A DNA stretch of 64,000 bases. Source: Candidatus Dormiibacter inghamiae. GTDB taxonomy: Bacteria; Chloroflexota; Dormibacteria; Dormibacterales; Dormibacteraceae. Below are positions 17,401 to 26,715 of this stretch, in pieces. The position numbers were made by a program, and so were the translations under genes. The DNA is taken from NCBI GenBank assembly GCA_016464825.1, contig JAEKNQ010000033.1, positions 60,092 through 124,091 of the forward strand, given 5' to 3'. Numbering within the stretch: the stretch's first letter is position 1; every line of letters starts with the position of its first letter. The notes under the pieces are model-generated. The model ran no database searches, had not been told where the DNA came from, and was given only the letters and a program-made list of their open reading frames with translations.

Positions 17401-17580
17401 TCATTGGCCGATGAGGAGGTCGAGACCCGGCTGCGATTTCCGCAGCTGTGGGTTCGCCGGGCGCAGGCGGGGACTTTCCTGGAAGACAACCTCTCGCCCC
17501 TATTCCAGGACGCCGGCTGGTTCCACACTCGGCTCCGTCCAGGCGAATTCCGAGCCATCGCGCTGGAGCTCGAGTCGTGA
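14455..17580 (+). CDS. Glycoside hydrolase family 38 (alpha-mannosidase-like)
   Basis: This 1041-residue protein begins at a GTG overlapping the gntR stop. After an N-terminal beta-rich region of about 130 residues, the GH38 catalytic domain begins at THLDVGYTDP (about 143), where His and Asp bind zinc. The nucleophile Asp is expected in TQTDVPGA (about 258-265). A mid-domain helical part and long C-terminal beta-sandwiches (ENEYYLVQVDSASGCVTRLFD) follow the family order. There is no signal peptide, so it is probably cytoplasmic and acts on imported mannosides or related glycosides. The linkage specificity cannot be read from sequence. Confidence 0.88.
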   Translation: MSPAVTVPAWAPSERLFHERARAELRAGATGQAFSPGPLQVHASVLPLIRRGATGGLEQAVSLIVESPEDGLAARFSLELAGRPVDAALPMLRRGRQALRLFLPEVSKPSPVSVRVAAGGTDDAFDLTVLPVRKWQVYIAQQTHLDVGYTDPQNLVFRHHLHYLDSVLDLVSSTDQYPDDSRFRWNVEGTWVLRRWLRSRPPSRAREFMDRVREGRIGIDALSFNLHTEACSIDEFACQLAIAAKLREEHNIPITTATQTDVPGASQALVGLLADADVPYLSVAHNFAGRAVPYVGEGQLLARPFRWRSNSGHEVVVWYTDSAHGLYSEGNVVGLAESYDATVELLPEYLAALAERPYPYVRIEQAMTWPGLPRDLLAAKVPYPHDILHLRVQGVIADNAPPNPTAADVVRTWNQNWVYPRLRLATNAEFFTAVAERLGPDLPIFTGDWTDWWADGLGSAAREVGLNRRAQSDLALAATVHQLADVVRPADAVHWRTPMGRAMDSAALFDEHTWGAAEPWGDALERRNSGALQWREKAGFALSAYERSQDLLDSAAHRLSPILASPAGPSVAVFNPSPWARTDVVEVFLPESRIRPVGALEVIDEATGLTVAHNVRPQEHERHRPRGARLTFVASAVPALGYRRYLYRTARGDTEALAPPPQLFLENEYYLVQVDSASGCVTRLFDRRLDEELVDSRGAVGFNQYVHDRYAVAANVGHLSSRVSAADWLLRSRVTAGEGRVIERVRNEIYDEVRLSLAADGCSRLETTYRLVQGVPRLEIENRLVKLTSAEKESTYFAFPFSLSDPLTSLRYETTGGADGPDLPRIPGSASHMRAIRHWVALRSRKATIAWASREAPLVEFGNIHLPYSPFPESIDRTQVAPSDIFSWVTNNVWDTNFPVQQGGEMVFRYAVTSVQPDTLPAEAGALTAAGLTRPFMGVLCARSRDAGWPATGSFCEIDHRDVALVALRPSRRGADLVVQLQSLADEEVETRLRFPQLWVRRAQAGTFLEDNLSPLFQDAGWFHTRLRPGEFRAIALELES

Positions 17581-18377
17581 CGGATGCCGGCCTGGCAGGC
17601 CGCTGCGCCATCGTCACTGGCGGCGCCGCGGGCATCGGCCTGGCCGCGGCGCGGGGCCTCGGCAGGCACGGCGCCACTGTCACCATCTGTGCCGAGCTTG
17701 GCGGAGGGGCCGAGTCTGCCGCCGAGTCGCTTCGCCGCGAGGGTCTGGCTGTCAGGGGGATGACGGCGGACGTCACCGACGCCGGCGATATGGCCGAGTT
17801 GGTGCGGTCGGCGGTGGCAGCCGCCGGCAGGCTGGACATCCTGGTTTGCAGCGCCGGAATTCAGTCCTATGGCACCGTTCCCGAGACGTCTGAAACGGAC
17901 TGGGACCGAGTCTTCGCTGTCAACGTGAAGGGCGCCTTCCTGGCCGCTCGCCATGCGATCCCGGAGCTGAGGCGGGGCGGCGCCGGATCGATCATCAACA
18001 TCGCGTCGGTGCAGGCGTTCGCGACCCAGCGGGGGGTGGCCGCCTACACAGCCAGCAAGGGCGCCTTGGTGGCGCTCACCCGGGCTATGGCTGTCGACCA
18101 TGCGGCGGATCGAATCCGCGTCAACGCTGTATGCCCCGGGTCCGTGGACACGCCGATGCTGAGGAGCGCCGCCCGCCGCTTCGCGGGGGAGGGCGAGCCG
18201 GAGGAGCTGATCCAAAACTGGGGAGCCGCCCATCCTCTGGGCCGGGTAGCACGGCCCGAAGAGGTGGCTGAACTCGTTACCTTCCTGGCAGGCGACCGGG
18301 CGTCCTTCGTCACCGGAGCTGCTTACATGGTTGACGGCGGCTTGCTGGCTGTGCTGCCCGTCCACCTACCCGACTGA
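17577..18377 (+). CDS. SDR family NAD(P)-dependent oxidoreductase
   Basis: This 266-residue classical short-chain dehydrogenase has the cofactor motif [15 protein letters not shown], the CSAGI (NAG-like) motif, catalytic Ser in [13 protein letters not shown] with Tyr and Lys, and a C-terminal MVDGG. The GTG at 17577 overlaps the glycosidase TGA, deciding the start; upstream open sequence is shadow. Between a glycosidase and an enolase-superfamily dehydratase, it probably oxidises a sugar or sugar-acid intermediate. The substrate is not shown by motifs. Confidence 0.88.
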   Translation: MTDAGLAGRCAIVTGGAAGIGLAAARGLGRHGATVTICAELGGGAESAAESLRREGLAVRGMTADVTDAGDMAELVRSAVAAAGRLDILVCSAGIQSYGTVPETSETDWDRVFAVNVKGAFLAARHAIPELRRGGAGSIINIASVQAFATQRGVAAYTASKGALVALTRAMAVDHAADRIRVNAVCPGSVDTPMLRSAARRFAGEGEPEELIQNWGAAHPLGRVARPEEVAELVTFLAGDRASFVTGAAYMVDGGLLAVLPVHLPD

Positions 18378-18379
18378 CC

Positions 18380-19615
18380 GTGCGCATCGCCGACCTACGT
18401 GCGACGACAGTGAGCGTTCCCTTGGAGGCGCCGCTGCTGCACAGCAACGGCACGCACTGGGGACGCTTTGTGAGAACCGTCGTTGAGGTTGAAACAGAGG
18501 CGGGGATGATCGGCCTCGGCGAACTAGGGGGCGGTGGTGAGAGTGCCCAAGCCGCGGTCGCGGGTCTCAAGCCCTACATCCTCGGCCATAACCCTCTTCA
18601 GCTGCAGGAGCTGTGGCTAAAGCTGTGCAACCCCACGGCCACCCTCTACAACAACCGGCTCCAGCTGCATGCTGCCATCGAGTTCGCTTGCCTTGATCTG
18701 GCCGGGCAGGTCTTCGGCGTCCCTCTGCACCAGCTCCTGGGGGGGTCGCTGCGCGAACGGATCCCGTTCGCCAGCTACCTGTTCTTCCGCTACCCGAGCG
18801 CCGAATCGGGCGCAGTGGAGGTGCGCACGGTCGAGCAGCTGGTCGATCATGCCAGCCAGCTCAAGGAACGCTATGGCTTCACTACTCACAAGCTGAAGGG
18901 CGGGGTCTTCCCGCCCTCCCACGAGCTGGCCTGCTATCGAGCGCTGGCCGGGGCCTTCCCCGACGACAGGCTGCGCTTTGATCCCAATGGCGCGCTGAGC
19001 ATGGACCAGGCGCTCGCTTTCGGGAGGGCCATCGAGTCGCTCGCCAATGACTATTACGAGGACCCGACACCGGGGCTGAACGGCATGCGCCAGTTGCGGG
19101 CCCGGCTCCGGACGCCACTTGCGACCAACATGGTAGTCGTCGGTATCGAGCAGCTGGCAGCCAACGTCCTGCAGCCCGCAGTCGACGTCGTCCTCCTGGA
19201 CACGACACTTTGGGGCGGCATCCGCCCCTGCCTGAAAGCGGCTGCTGTTTGCGAGACGTTCCAGATTGGAGTCGGTGTCCATTCCTCCGGCGAGCTAGGT
19301 ATTCAACTGGCGACCATGCTCCACTTGGGCGCGGTCCTGCCCAATCTGAGCTTCGCCGCCGACGCCCACTATCACCAGCTGGCCGACGACATCATCGCCG
19401 GCGGCAAGCTCGCCTATGCCGGCGGCGAGATCGCTGTTCCCAGCGAGCCTGGCCTGGGCGTACGCCTGGACCGCGAGCGTCTGGCGCACTACGCGGAGGA
19501 GTATCAGCGGTTGGGCGGCTATGAGTATGACCGCGACCCGGCGCGGCCTGGGTGGTATGCACGGCCGGACGGCCGCAGTTGGGCTGACCCAACCATGCCC
19601 CTCTGCCAGGCGTGA
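18380..19615 (+). CDS. Enolase superfamily dehydratase, glucarate dehydratase-like
   Basis: This 411-residue member of the mandelate racemase/glucarate dehydratase branch has a capping domain up to about residue 130 and then the barrel. The KxK motif is in [13 protein letters not shown], a metal Asp in RLRFDPNG, an acidic ligand in [17 protein letters not shown] at the next strand and the His of [11 protein letters not shown]. The THKLKGG and [11 protein letters not shown] segments resemble glucarate dehydratases, which dehydrate a C6 diacid to a keto-deoxy product. The GTG start is 2 nt after the SDR stop, so it is the last gene of gntR-GH38-SDR-dehydratase. The exact sugar acid is uncertain. 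Confidence 0.85.
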   Translation: MRIADLRATTVSVPLEAPLLHSNGTHWGRFVRTVVEVETEAGMIGLGELGGGGESAQAAVAGLKPYILGHNPLQLQELWLKLCNPTATLYNNRLQLHAAIEFACLDLAGQVFGVPLHQLLGGSLRERIPFASYLFFRYPSAESGAVEVRTVEQLVDHASQLKERYGFTTHKLKGGVFPPSHELACYRALAGAFPDDRLRFDPNGALSMDQALAFGRAIESLANDYYEDPTPGLNGMRQLRARLRTPLATNMVVVGIEQLAANVLQPAVDVVLLDTTLWGGIRPCLKAAAVCETFQIGVGVHSSGELGIQLATMLHLGAVLPNLSFAADAHYHQLADDIIAGGKLAYAGGEIAVPSEPGLGVRLDRERLAHYAEEYQRLGGYEYDRDPARPGWYARPDGRSWADPTMPLCQA

Positions 19616-19907
19616 GCCAAGAGTGCTCGGCGCCAGAAGCTCGGAGCGCATTCTGGTCAGGCACCACGGAGTTGGAGCGCTGGCAGTGCACGTTCCGATA
19701 GAAGCCGGACGGTAGCGACGAAGGGGTACCGCAGGTCCGACCGAGCCCTCCACGTGATGCTCGAAATACCCGCGTCCGAGCATCGGGCTCTTTGGAGAGC
19801 GAATAGCGGCGAGAGGCTTGGCACGTCGGAACTCAGCTGTCCTGGAATCAATAGCTCGAGGCCTGAGAGCGCGCCGAAACGTCTGCCTTCGCTGACCGGT
19901 ACGGTGT

Positions 19908-21278
19908 CTAGCCGGCGGTCAGCTCCTGCATCAGGTGGATGACCATCTCGGTGCCGCGATGGTACTGGTCCAAGCTGTAGCGCTCGTTGGGCGAGTGGAG
20001 GGCGTCGTCAGGAAGGCCAAACCCCGTCACTATCAGCTGGGACTTGAGCGCTTGCTGGAAATCGAGCGTGACCGGCACCGAGCCCCCCTCCCGGGTGAGA
20101 AGCGGCGCCGCGCCAAAGGCCGCCTGGAAGGCCCGGGAGGCGGCGGCGATGCCGGGGTGGGAGACGTCTACCCTAACGGGTGCGGCGGAGCTGAGCTCGA
20201 TGACTCGAGCAGTGGTGCCCTCGGTGGCAAGCGAGGGAACGAACTCGCGCAGAGCGGCAGCTATCCGTGCCGGGTCCTGGTTCGGCACCAACCTCATCGA
20301 CACCTTCGCCTTCGCCGCGGCGGGGATCACTGTCTTTGAGCCGGTCCCTGTGAAGCCGCCGATGACGCCGTGCACATCGAGCGTGGGCCGGCAGCGGATG
20401 CGCTCACGGGCTGAGTAGCCGGGTTCTCCGGGCAGCGCCGTAGTGCCCATCCGGCGCATCAATTCCGCGTCGTCAACGGGGTCCTTCGCCCAGTCGGCCA
20501 GCTCCTGGGGGCTGGGCGGCTCCACATCGTCATAGAAGCCCGGGATCAGGATGCGTCCCTCGCGATCCTTGAGAGCGGCCAAGACGTGGCCGAGGCTGTT
20601 GAAGGGGTTGGGCGCCGCGCCGCCGAAGATGCCCGAGTGGAGATCGACGGCTGGTCCCCTCACCTCGATCTCGGTGTAGAGCAGGCCGCGCAGCCCCGTC
20701 AGCAGGTTCGGCTGGCCAGCGGCTGTGAAGCCTCCATCCGCGAGCAGCAGGTAATCGCTGGGGAGACGAGCGGCGTTGGCGCGCAGGAAGTCGGGAAGGG
20801 ACCGGCCGGAGGCCTCCTCCTCCCCTTCGATGAAGAAGCGCAGGTTCAGCGGCGGCCCGCCGGCCTGAAACCAGTATTCGGCCGCCTTCACACCCGCCAG
20901 GTGCTGGCCCTTGTTGTCGTCGGCACCGCGAGCGTAGACGAAGCCGTCCTTCAGGGTGGGCTCGAAAGGTGGCGTGAGCCATTCCTCCAGCGGATCGGCG
21001 GGCTGGACGTCGTAGTGGCCATAGACGGCCAGGGTGGGGGCTCCGCGCCTGCCCAGCCACTCGGCTACCACCACGGGATGCCCCGGCTCGCGCACGTCGA
21101 CCAGTTCCGACTCCATGCCCATGCCACGCAGCTTGGCGACCAGCCAGTCAGCCGCCCGCCGACAGTCGAGGCGGTGCTCCGGCAGCGTGGAGATGCTGGG
21201 TATGGACAGCAGTTGGAAGAGTTCAGCCTCCGCCTGAGGGCGACCGGCGCGGGCAAGTTGAAGGGCGTTGTCGAGCAC
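19908..21278 (-). CDS. M20 family metallopeptidase (dipeptidase-like)
   Basis: This 456-residue M20 peptidase has the metal His in YGHYDVQP, the bridging Asp in YARGADDNKGQ, the Glu pair in FIEGEEEASG, and a C-terminal His in LHSPNER. Its order matches the carnosinase/DUG1-like dipeptidase group, with the lid domain inserted after LHSGIFGG. It probably hydrolyses dipeptides or acylated amino acids. The GTG start is preceded by TAACCT six bases upstream with no ribosome site. It is about half identical by eye to the paralogue at 23284-24672 and divergent from the iminopeptidase remnant. Confidence 0.88.
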   Translation of the reverse strand: MLDNALQLARAGRPQAEAELFQLLSIPSISTLPEHRLDCRRAADWLVAKLRGMGMESELVDVREPGHPVVVAEWLGRRGAPTLAVYGHYDVQPADPLEEWLTPPFEPTLKDGFVYARGADDNKGQHLAGVKAAEYWFQAGGPPLNLRFFIEGEEEASGRSLPDFLRANAARLPSDYLLLADGGFTAAGQPNLLTGLRGLLYTEIEVRGPAVDLHSGIFGGAAPNPFNSLGHVLAALKDREGRILIPGFYDDVEPPSPQELADWAKDPVDDAELMRRMGTTALPGEPGYSARERIRCRPTLDVHGVIGGFTGTGSKTVIPAAAKAKVSMRLVPNQDPARIAAALREFVPSLATEGTTARVIELSSAAPVRVDVSHPGIAAASRAFQAAFGAAPLLTREGGSVPVTLDFQQALKSQLIVTGFGLPDDALHSPNERYSLDQYHRGTEMVIHLMQELTAG

Positions 21279-21284
21279 CAGTCC

Positions 21285-21290
21285 AGGTTA
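21285..21290 (-). promoter_or_regulatory. Leaderless-type -10 box of the M20 peptidase
   Basis: TAACCT on the minus strand ends 6 nt before the GTG start at 21276-21278. Confidence 0.45.
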
Positions 21291-21323
21291 GCCGGGCAGC
21301 CCGGCTGCCCCGATTCTGGTTTG

Positions 21324-22578
21324 ATGGCAGGGGTGAGGGAACAGCATGAGGCGGTCGGGCTCCGGGTCCCCGGCTTAGTGTTGACCGAGCACGAGTTTTC
21401 AGTGCCGCTCGATCACGCGCGGCCGGACGGCGACCACCTAACCGTGTTCGCCCGCGAAGTGGCCGATCCGGGCGGAGTGGAGCGGCCCTATCTCGTCTTC
21501 TTCCAAGGCGGTCCGGGCCATGAAGCGCCGCGGCCGACGCGGTTTCCCAGCTCACCCGGCTGGCTGGACCGAGCGCTCCAGGATTACCGCGTGCTGATGC
21601 TTGACCAGCGCGGGACCGGCCGCTCGTCACCCCTCGCCAGCCAGCCGGGTCTGATCGCCGAGCAGCAGGCTGAGCATCTCGCCAACTTCCGGGCAGACTC
21701 GATAGTGCGGGACGCTGAGCTGATCCGACGCCAGCTGGGGGTGGAGCGGTGGAGCGTTCTCGGCCAGAGCTTCGGCGGGTTCTGCGTGACCTCCTATCTC
21801 TCGCTGGCCCCCGACGGCCTGCGGGAGGCCTTCATCACCGGCGGCCTGCCGCCGCTGCGTCGACCTGTCGACGATGTCTACAGCGCCACCTACCGGCGCG
21901 TGCTGGAGCGCAACCGGCGCTATCACGAGCGCTATCCCTACGACAGGGCGCGCCTGCGGCACCTGCGGCAGCGGTTGGCAGAGACTGAGGTGCGGCTGCC
22001 CGGCGGCGACCGCCTGACCTGGCGTCGCTTCCGGCATGGGCAGCGCTCTGGGCATGAGCGACGGGGCGGCCAAGCTTCATTACCTGCTGGAGCTGCCTGC
22101 CGACTCCCCAGCTTTCTTGCACGACGTCGAAACAGGGACGCCCTTTGCCCGGAATCCGCTCTATGCGATCGTGCATGAGGCTTGCTACGCCGACGGCTGC
22201 GTCACCGGCTGGTCGGCCGAGCGGCTCCTGCCGGCGGAGTTCAACTCCTCCGAATTGATGACCGGAGAGCACGTCTACCCCTGGATGTTCGAGGACTACT
22301 CGGCGCTCAGGCCACTGGCCGCGGCGGCCGAGCTGCTGGCTCAGCGCGAGTGGCCTCGTCTCTATGACGGAGAGCAACTCAGCCGGAACCAGGTGCCGGC
22401 CGCGGCGGCGGTCTACAGCGAGGATATGTACGTGGAGCGCGAGTTCTCCGAGGAGACCGCCAGGGCGATCCCTGGTCTCCGCGTCTGGCTCACGAGCGAG
22501 TACGACCACAACGGCCTCCGGGCCGACGGCGGCCGAATCTTGGACCGCCTGATTCACCTGGCGCACAACCCGGCCTGA
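21324..22578 (+). pseudogene. Proline iminopeptidase-like alpha/beta hydrolase, frameshifted
   Basis: From the ATG at 21324 the frame encodes an alpha/beta hydrolase with the oxyanion motif FFQGGPGHEAPRP, DQRGTGRSS and the nucleophile elbow LGQSFGGF, as in S33 proline iminopeptidases. The match runs to LTWRRF near 22030. It then continues in another frame with GSALGMSDGAAKLHYLLELP and on to LTSEYDHNGLRADGGRI and a stop at 22578. The 1255-nt total is one base more than a multiple of three, and removing one base at about 22035 restores one protein of about 417 residues. It is either a recent pseudogene or a single-base sequencing insertion. Catalytic His and Asp would lie in the second part. 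Confidence 0.85.
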
Positions 22579-22614
22579 CCCACAGGACATCTGTTGGCGT
22601 AACGGAAGCGCACC

Positions 22615-23175
22615 ATGGCCAAGCTGATCTACTCGGCGATCACGTCGCTGGACGGCTACGTTGCGGACGAGGACGGCAACTTCGACTGGGCGGAGCCGGA
22701 CGAGGAGGTGCACACCTTCGTCAACGATCTGGAGCGGCCAGTCGGCACCTACCTCTACGGGCGCCGGATGTACCAGACGATGGTCTACTGGGAGACCGCG
22801 GGCACTGTCACCGATCAGCCGCCCTTCGTCCGAGACTTCGCGGAGATCTGGCAGGCGGCGGACAAGACCGTGTACACCAAGACGCTGGAGAGGGTATCCA
22901 GCGCCAGGACGCGAATCGAGCGAGACTTCGACCCTGAAGCGGTTCGGCAGCTGAAAGCGCGGGCGGAAAGTGACATCTCCGTGGGCGGTCCCGACCTCGC
23001 CGCCCAGGCGATCAGGGCCGGACTGGTCGACGAGTGGCGCCTGTTCGTCGCACCCGTCGTGGTCGGAGGTGGGAACCACTCCCTCCCCAACGATGTCCGC
23101 CTGAAGCTAGAACTGCTGGAGGAACGCCGTTTCGGCAACGGCGTCGTTCACATCCACTACCGCACCAGGTCGTGA
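22615..23175 (+). CDS. Dihydrofolate reductase/RibD C-terminal-like protein
   Basis: This 186-residue protein of the RibD_C/DHFR-like fold has MAKLIYSAITSLDGYVADEDG at the N-terminus in the usual split motif, a YLYGRRMYQTM segment and the cofactor-loop signature DISVGGPDLAAQAIRAGLVDEW. These stand-alone proteins are NADPH-dependent reductases of unknown substrate found in many soil bacteria; it is not the housekeeping FolA. CGGAAG lies before the ATG. It follows the iminopeptidase remnant in the same direction. Confidence 0.85.
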   Translation: MAKLIYSAITSLDGYVADEDGNFDWAEPDEEVHTFVNDLERPVGTYLYGRRMYQTMVYWETAGTVTDQPPFVRDFAEIWQAADKTVYTKTLERVSSARTRIERDFDPEAVRQLKARAESDISVGGPDLAAQAIRAGLVDEWRLFVAPVVVGGGNHSLPNDVRLKLELLEERRFGNGVVHIHYRTRS

Positions 23176-23283
23176 CCCGCGGCGTTTTGCGATGTCCGGT
23201 CGACTGACTGCCGCTGCTCACTTCCACGGCATCGACACCCGCGGACCTCAACACCAAGAAGATGCGCCTCGACCGTCCGGACT

Positions 23284-24672
23284 CTAGCCAGCGGTTTCGG
23301 CCAGGCCCCAGTAGAAGCGGAGGAGCGTCTCGATGCCCCGACGGTAGTGGTCCAGGCTGAAGTGCTCGTTGGGGCCGTGGGCCCCGGAGCCGGGCTGGCT
23401 CAGGCCGCTGATCACAATTGGCGCTCCCAGCGCCTCCTGAAAGTCGAGCGCGACAGGAATGGAGCCTCCCGTGCGCACAGGCATCGCCGGTTGGCTGAAA
23501 GCTTCCTCGAACGCCCTGCGCAGGGCCAGCGCCGCCGGGTTGCGGACGTCGGCCAGTACGGGCCTAGCAGCGCCCAGCTGCTTCACGTCGATCCGCACGC
23601 CGGGCGTTGTCAGCCGCTGCACGTGAGCTTGCAACGCGGCGAGGATCTCGCTCGGATCCTGGTCTGGCACCAGCCGCATCGACACCTTGGCGGTCGCCGC
23701 CGCCGGGATCACTGTCTTGGCCCCCGCACCTGTGAAGCCGCCGATCATGCCGTTCACGTCCAGCGTTGGCCGCGACCAGGTCCGCTCGACAGGGCTGTAG
23801 TCGGCCTCCCCCTCCAGCGCTGAGGCGTCGATCATCGTCCGCAGCAGCTCGCCGTAGGACTTGCTGCGGTCCCAGGCGGCCAGCTCTTCGGCCGCGGGCT
23901 GCTGGACCCGGTCGTAGAAGCCGGGAATCGTGATGCGTCCGTCCCGGCCCTTCAGCTCTCCGAGCACCCGGGCCAGCGTGTTGAGCGGGTTCGGCGCCAC
24001 GCCGCCAAAGCCGCCTGAGTGCAGGTCGTTGGCAGCCCCGCCGGCCTGGAATTCCGTGTAGAGAATGCCGCGCAGCCCGGTGACCAGGGCAGGGCGGCCA
24101 TCCGGGCTGAACCCGCCGTCCCAGACCAGCACCCAATCGGTCGCCAGATCAGCTGCCTGCTGGCGTAGGTAGCGCGGCAGCGCCTCACCAGTGGTTTCCT
24201 CCTCGCCCTCCAACAGAAAGCGAAGGTTGATCGGCGGTCCCCCCGCCTGGATGGCGAAGCGGGCCGCCAGCAATGCCGCTAAGTGGTTGTTCTTGTTGTC
24301 GGAGCTGCCGCGGGCGAAGATGAAGCCATCCCGAAGCGATGGCTCGAAGGGTGGTGAGTGCCACTCCTCCAGCGGATCGGGCGGCTGGACGTCGTAGTGA
24401 CCGTAGACAGTCAGCGTGGGCGCGGCGGGACCGGCGCCCCGCCATTCCGCCCGCAGCACCGGGTAGCCGCCCTCCACCACCTCATGGCTGGAGACCTCGC
24501 AGCCGAAGGAGCGGAATCGATCCACCAACCACTCGCAGTTGCGCCGAACGTCTGCCTCGTGTTCGGGTAGAGCGCTGATGCTGGGGATGCGCAGCTCCTC
24601 GCTGAGCTCCGCCACCGAGTGGTCCCAGCCGGCCTCGGCGAACAGCAGCGCCTCCGCCAGGGATCCGCTCAC
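23284..24672 (-). CDS. M20 family metallopeptidase, last gene of peptide operon
   Basis: This 462-residue M20 peptidase is closely related to the one at 19908-21278. It has [27 protein letters not shown] with the bridging Asp, [10 protein letters not shown], the lid start LHSGGFGG and GAHGPNEHF near the C-terminus. The residue after the DNK motif is Asn instead of the usual Gly, a minor departure. The GTG start overlaps the TGA of dppF (GTGA), so it is coupled to the peptide importer. It is likely to cut imported di- or tripeptides in the cytoplasm, complementing the S9 peptidase three genes upstream. Confidence 0.88.
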   Translation of the reverse strand: MSGSLAEALLFAEAGWDHSVAELSEELRIPSISALPEHEADVRRNCEWLVDRFRSFGCEVSSHEVVEGGYPVLRAEWRGAGPAAPTLTVYGHYDVQPPDPLEEWHSPPFEPSLRDGFIFARGSSDNKNNHLAALLAARFAIQAGGPPINLRFLLEGEEETTGEALPRYLRQQAADLATDWVLVWDGGFSPDGRPALVTGLRGILYTEFQAGGAANDLHSGGFGGVAPNPLNTLARVLGELKGRDGRITIPGFYDRVQQPAAEELAAWDRSKSYGELLRTMIDASALEGEADYSPVERTWSRPTLDVNGMIGGFTGAGAKTVIPAAATAKVSMRLVPDQDPSEILAALQAHVQRLTTPGVRIDVKQLGAARPVLADVRNPAALALRRAFEEAFSQPAMPVRTGGSIPVALDFQEALGAPIVISGLSQPGSGAHGPNEHFSLDHYRRGIETLLRFYWGLAETAG

Positions 24673-25697
24673 TCGACAGGGAAAAAGCAGGCGGCGCGGT
24701 GGTCGCCCAGCTGCACAGTGTCAAGTGGAGGGTCCTCCTGCGCGCATTTCTCCTGGGCTTTGAAGCAGCGCGTGCGGAAGCGACAGCCGGAAGGCGGGTT
24801 GACCGGAGAGGGTACGTCGCCGGTCAGGATGATGCGCTGCCGGTGCCGCTCGATCTTGGGATCTGGAATCGGGATGGCGGAGAGCAGCGATGCCGTGTAG
24901 GGGTGCTTGGGCCGGCGGTGCAGCTCGTTGGAGCCGGCGATCTCCACGATCCGGCCCAGGTACATGACAGCTATCCGGTCGCACAGATGTCTCACCACCG
25001 AGAGGTCGTGAGCCACAAAGAGATAAGTTAGGTTGAACTCCTTCTGGAGCCGCTGCAGAAGGTTGATGATCTGCGCCTGGATGGACACGTCGAGCGCGCT
25101 GACCGGTTCGTCGCAGACGATGAACGTCGGATCGACAGCTAGCGCGCGAGCGATCCCGACTCGCTGCCTCTGACCACCCGAGAACTCGTGCGGATAGCGG
25201 CCCGCCATGCCGGGGTTAAGTCCGACCACACGCAACAACTCTTGAACCCGCTGGTGCCGTTGTTTGCGGTTCGCCGCCAGCCCGTGGATGTCGAGGGGTT
25301 CCGCGACGATCTCGCCCACCGTCTGCCGCGGGTCAAGCGACGCATACGGGTCTTGGAAGACGATCGCCACCTCCCGGCGCATCCGTCGCAGCTCCGAGCC
25401 CGACAGCTTGAGCAGGTCGCGTCCCTTGAAGAACACCTCACCCGCGGTCGGCTCCACCAGCCTCAGGATCGAACGGCCCAGGGTGGTCTTCCCGCAGCCC
25501 GACTCACCCACCAACCCCAACGTTTCTCCCTGGCGCACGCTGAGGTCCACCCCATCGACGGCGTGCACATGCGCGACAGCGCGCTGCAGCACCCCCTGCC
25601 GGACCGGAAACCAGGTCGTCAGCCCGCGCACCTCGAGGATCGGCTCGGCGGCGGTCCAGACCGACCGCAGCTGAGGTCGCGCCGGCGCCTCAGCCAC
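24669..25697 (-). CDS. Oligopeptide/dipeptide ABC transporter ATPase, DppF/OppF-like
   Basis: This 342-residue ATPase has Walker [27 protein letters not shown], the signature SGGQRQRVG, Walker [12 protein letters not shown] and the H-loop FVAHD. The C-terminal oligopeptide-transporter extension with the Cys cluster pattern ([17 protein letters not shown]) is typical of DppF/OppF and can hold an iron-sulfur or zinc site. The GTG start lies 8 nt inside the end of dppD, and its stop overlaps the M20 start. It works as a heterodimer with DppD beneath DppB and DppC. Confidence 0.9.
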   Translation of the reverse strand: MAEAPARPQLRSVWTAAEPILEVRGLTTWFPVRQGVLQRAVAHVHAVDGVDLSVRQGETLGLVGESGCGKTTLGRSILRLVEPTAGEVFFKGRDLLKLSGSELRRMRREVAIVFQDPYASLDPRQTVGEIVAEPLDIHGLAANRKQRHQRVQELLRVVGLNPGMAGRYPHEFSGGQRQRVGIARALAVDPTFIVCDEPVSALDVSIQAQIINLLQRLQKEFNLTYLFVAHDLSVVRHLCDRIAVMYLGRIVEIAGSNELHRRPKHPYTASLLSAIPIPDPKIERHRQRIILTGDVPSPVNPPSGCRFRTRCFKAQEKCAQEDPPLDTVQLGDHRAACFFPVE

Positions 25698-26715
25698 GGG
25701 GGGGCGGGCCGGCCGTCAGGTCGCGGCCAGACTGCGTCACCCAGCAGGCTGCCCGCTGCCGCTCTCGCACTGGCAATAACGCAGGCGTTTCCTGCACGCA
25801 GCGTTCCTCCCGGAATGGACAGCGAGGATGGAAGGCGCAGCCGCTCGGCAGCGCTGTCAGGTCAGGCGGCAGACCCTGGATCGCCAGCAGCGGCTCGGTG
25901 GAGTCTGAGTCGAGTCGCGGCATGGAGCGAAGTAGCGACCATGTGTAGGGGTGCGTGGGATGGGCGAAGACCTCGTCAGTAGGGCCTTCCTCCACCACCC
26001 GGCCCGCGTACATCACCATCATCCGCTGACACATCCCGGCCACGACACCGAGGTTGTGGGTGATGAGAATGGTAGCTGTGCCGAATTCCCGGCTGACCTG
26101 CTGCAGCAGCTCCAGGATCTGGGCCTGAATGGTGACGTCCAGCGCGGTGGTCGGCTCGTCGGCGATCAAGACCGAGGGCGCAGTGGTCAGGCCCATGGCG
26201 ATCATCGCGCGCTGCCTCATGCCGCCCGACATCTCGTGGGGGTATTGCACGGCCCGCTTCTCCGGTTCGGGGATGCCCACCTTGACGAACATCCCGACCG
26301 CCTCCTTCAGCGCTTCCTTTGGATGAAGGCCGCGGTGGATGCGCAGGGGCTCTCCGACCTGCCAACCCGAGCGGAAGACCGGGTTGAAGGAAGTCATCGG
26401 GTCCTGGAAGATCATCGCGATGTCGGCGCCGCGGATCTCCTCCATCTCTGCGTTATCCAGGCTGGCAAGGTCGCGACCGCGGTAGAGCACGTGGCCTGAG
26501 GCGATTCGGCCCGGCGGCTGCAGCAGCCGCATCACGCTCAGCACGGTGACGGACTTGCCTGAGCCGGACTCGCCGACGATTCCGAGCGTCTCGCCCGGGT
26601 CGACGTGGAACGAAACCCCGTCGACGGCGTGGACGCGGCCGCCGCGAGTCGGAAACTCCGTGTGGAGATCCCTGACCTCCAGCAAGTGGTCGTAGGTGCG
26701 GTCCGACTCAGTCAA
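25690..26715 (-). CDS. Oligopeptide/dipeptide ABC transporter ATPase, DppD/OppD-like
   Basis: This 341-residue ATPase has Walker [35 protein letters not shown], Walker [13 protein letters not shown] and the H-loop LITHNLG. The C-terminal Cys cluster ([17 protein letters not shown]) marks the Opp/Dpp subfamily. The start codon is TTG at 26713-26715, 8 nt before the end of the S9 peptidase gene, so translation is coupled. It is partner to the DppF-like ATPase downstream. Confidence 0.9.
   Translation of the reverse strand: MTESDRTYDHLLEVRDLHTEFPTRGGRVHAVDGVSFHVDPGETLGIVGESGSGKSVTVLSVMRLLQPPGRIASGHVLYRGRDLASLDNAEMEEIRGADIAMIFQDPMTSFNPVFRSGWQVGEPLRIHRGLHPKEALKEAVGMFVKVGIPEPEKRAVQYPHEMSGGMRQRAMIAMGLTTAPSVLIADEPTTALDVTIQAQILELLQQVSREFGTATILITHNLGVVAGMCQRMMVMYAGRVVEEGPTDEVFAHPTHPYTWSLLRSMPRLDSDSTEPLLAIQGLPPDLTALPSGCAFHPRCPFREERCVQETPALLPVRERQRAACWVTQSGRDLTAGPPPRG

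Noticed and set aside
19616..19907. 292-bp gap between the dehydratase and M20 genes
   Set aside because: Short open frames on both strands lack start signals, family motifs or hairpins; I see nothing to annotate.
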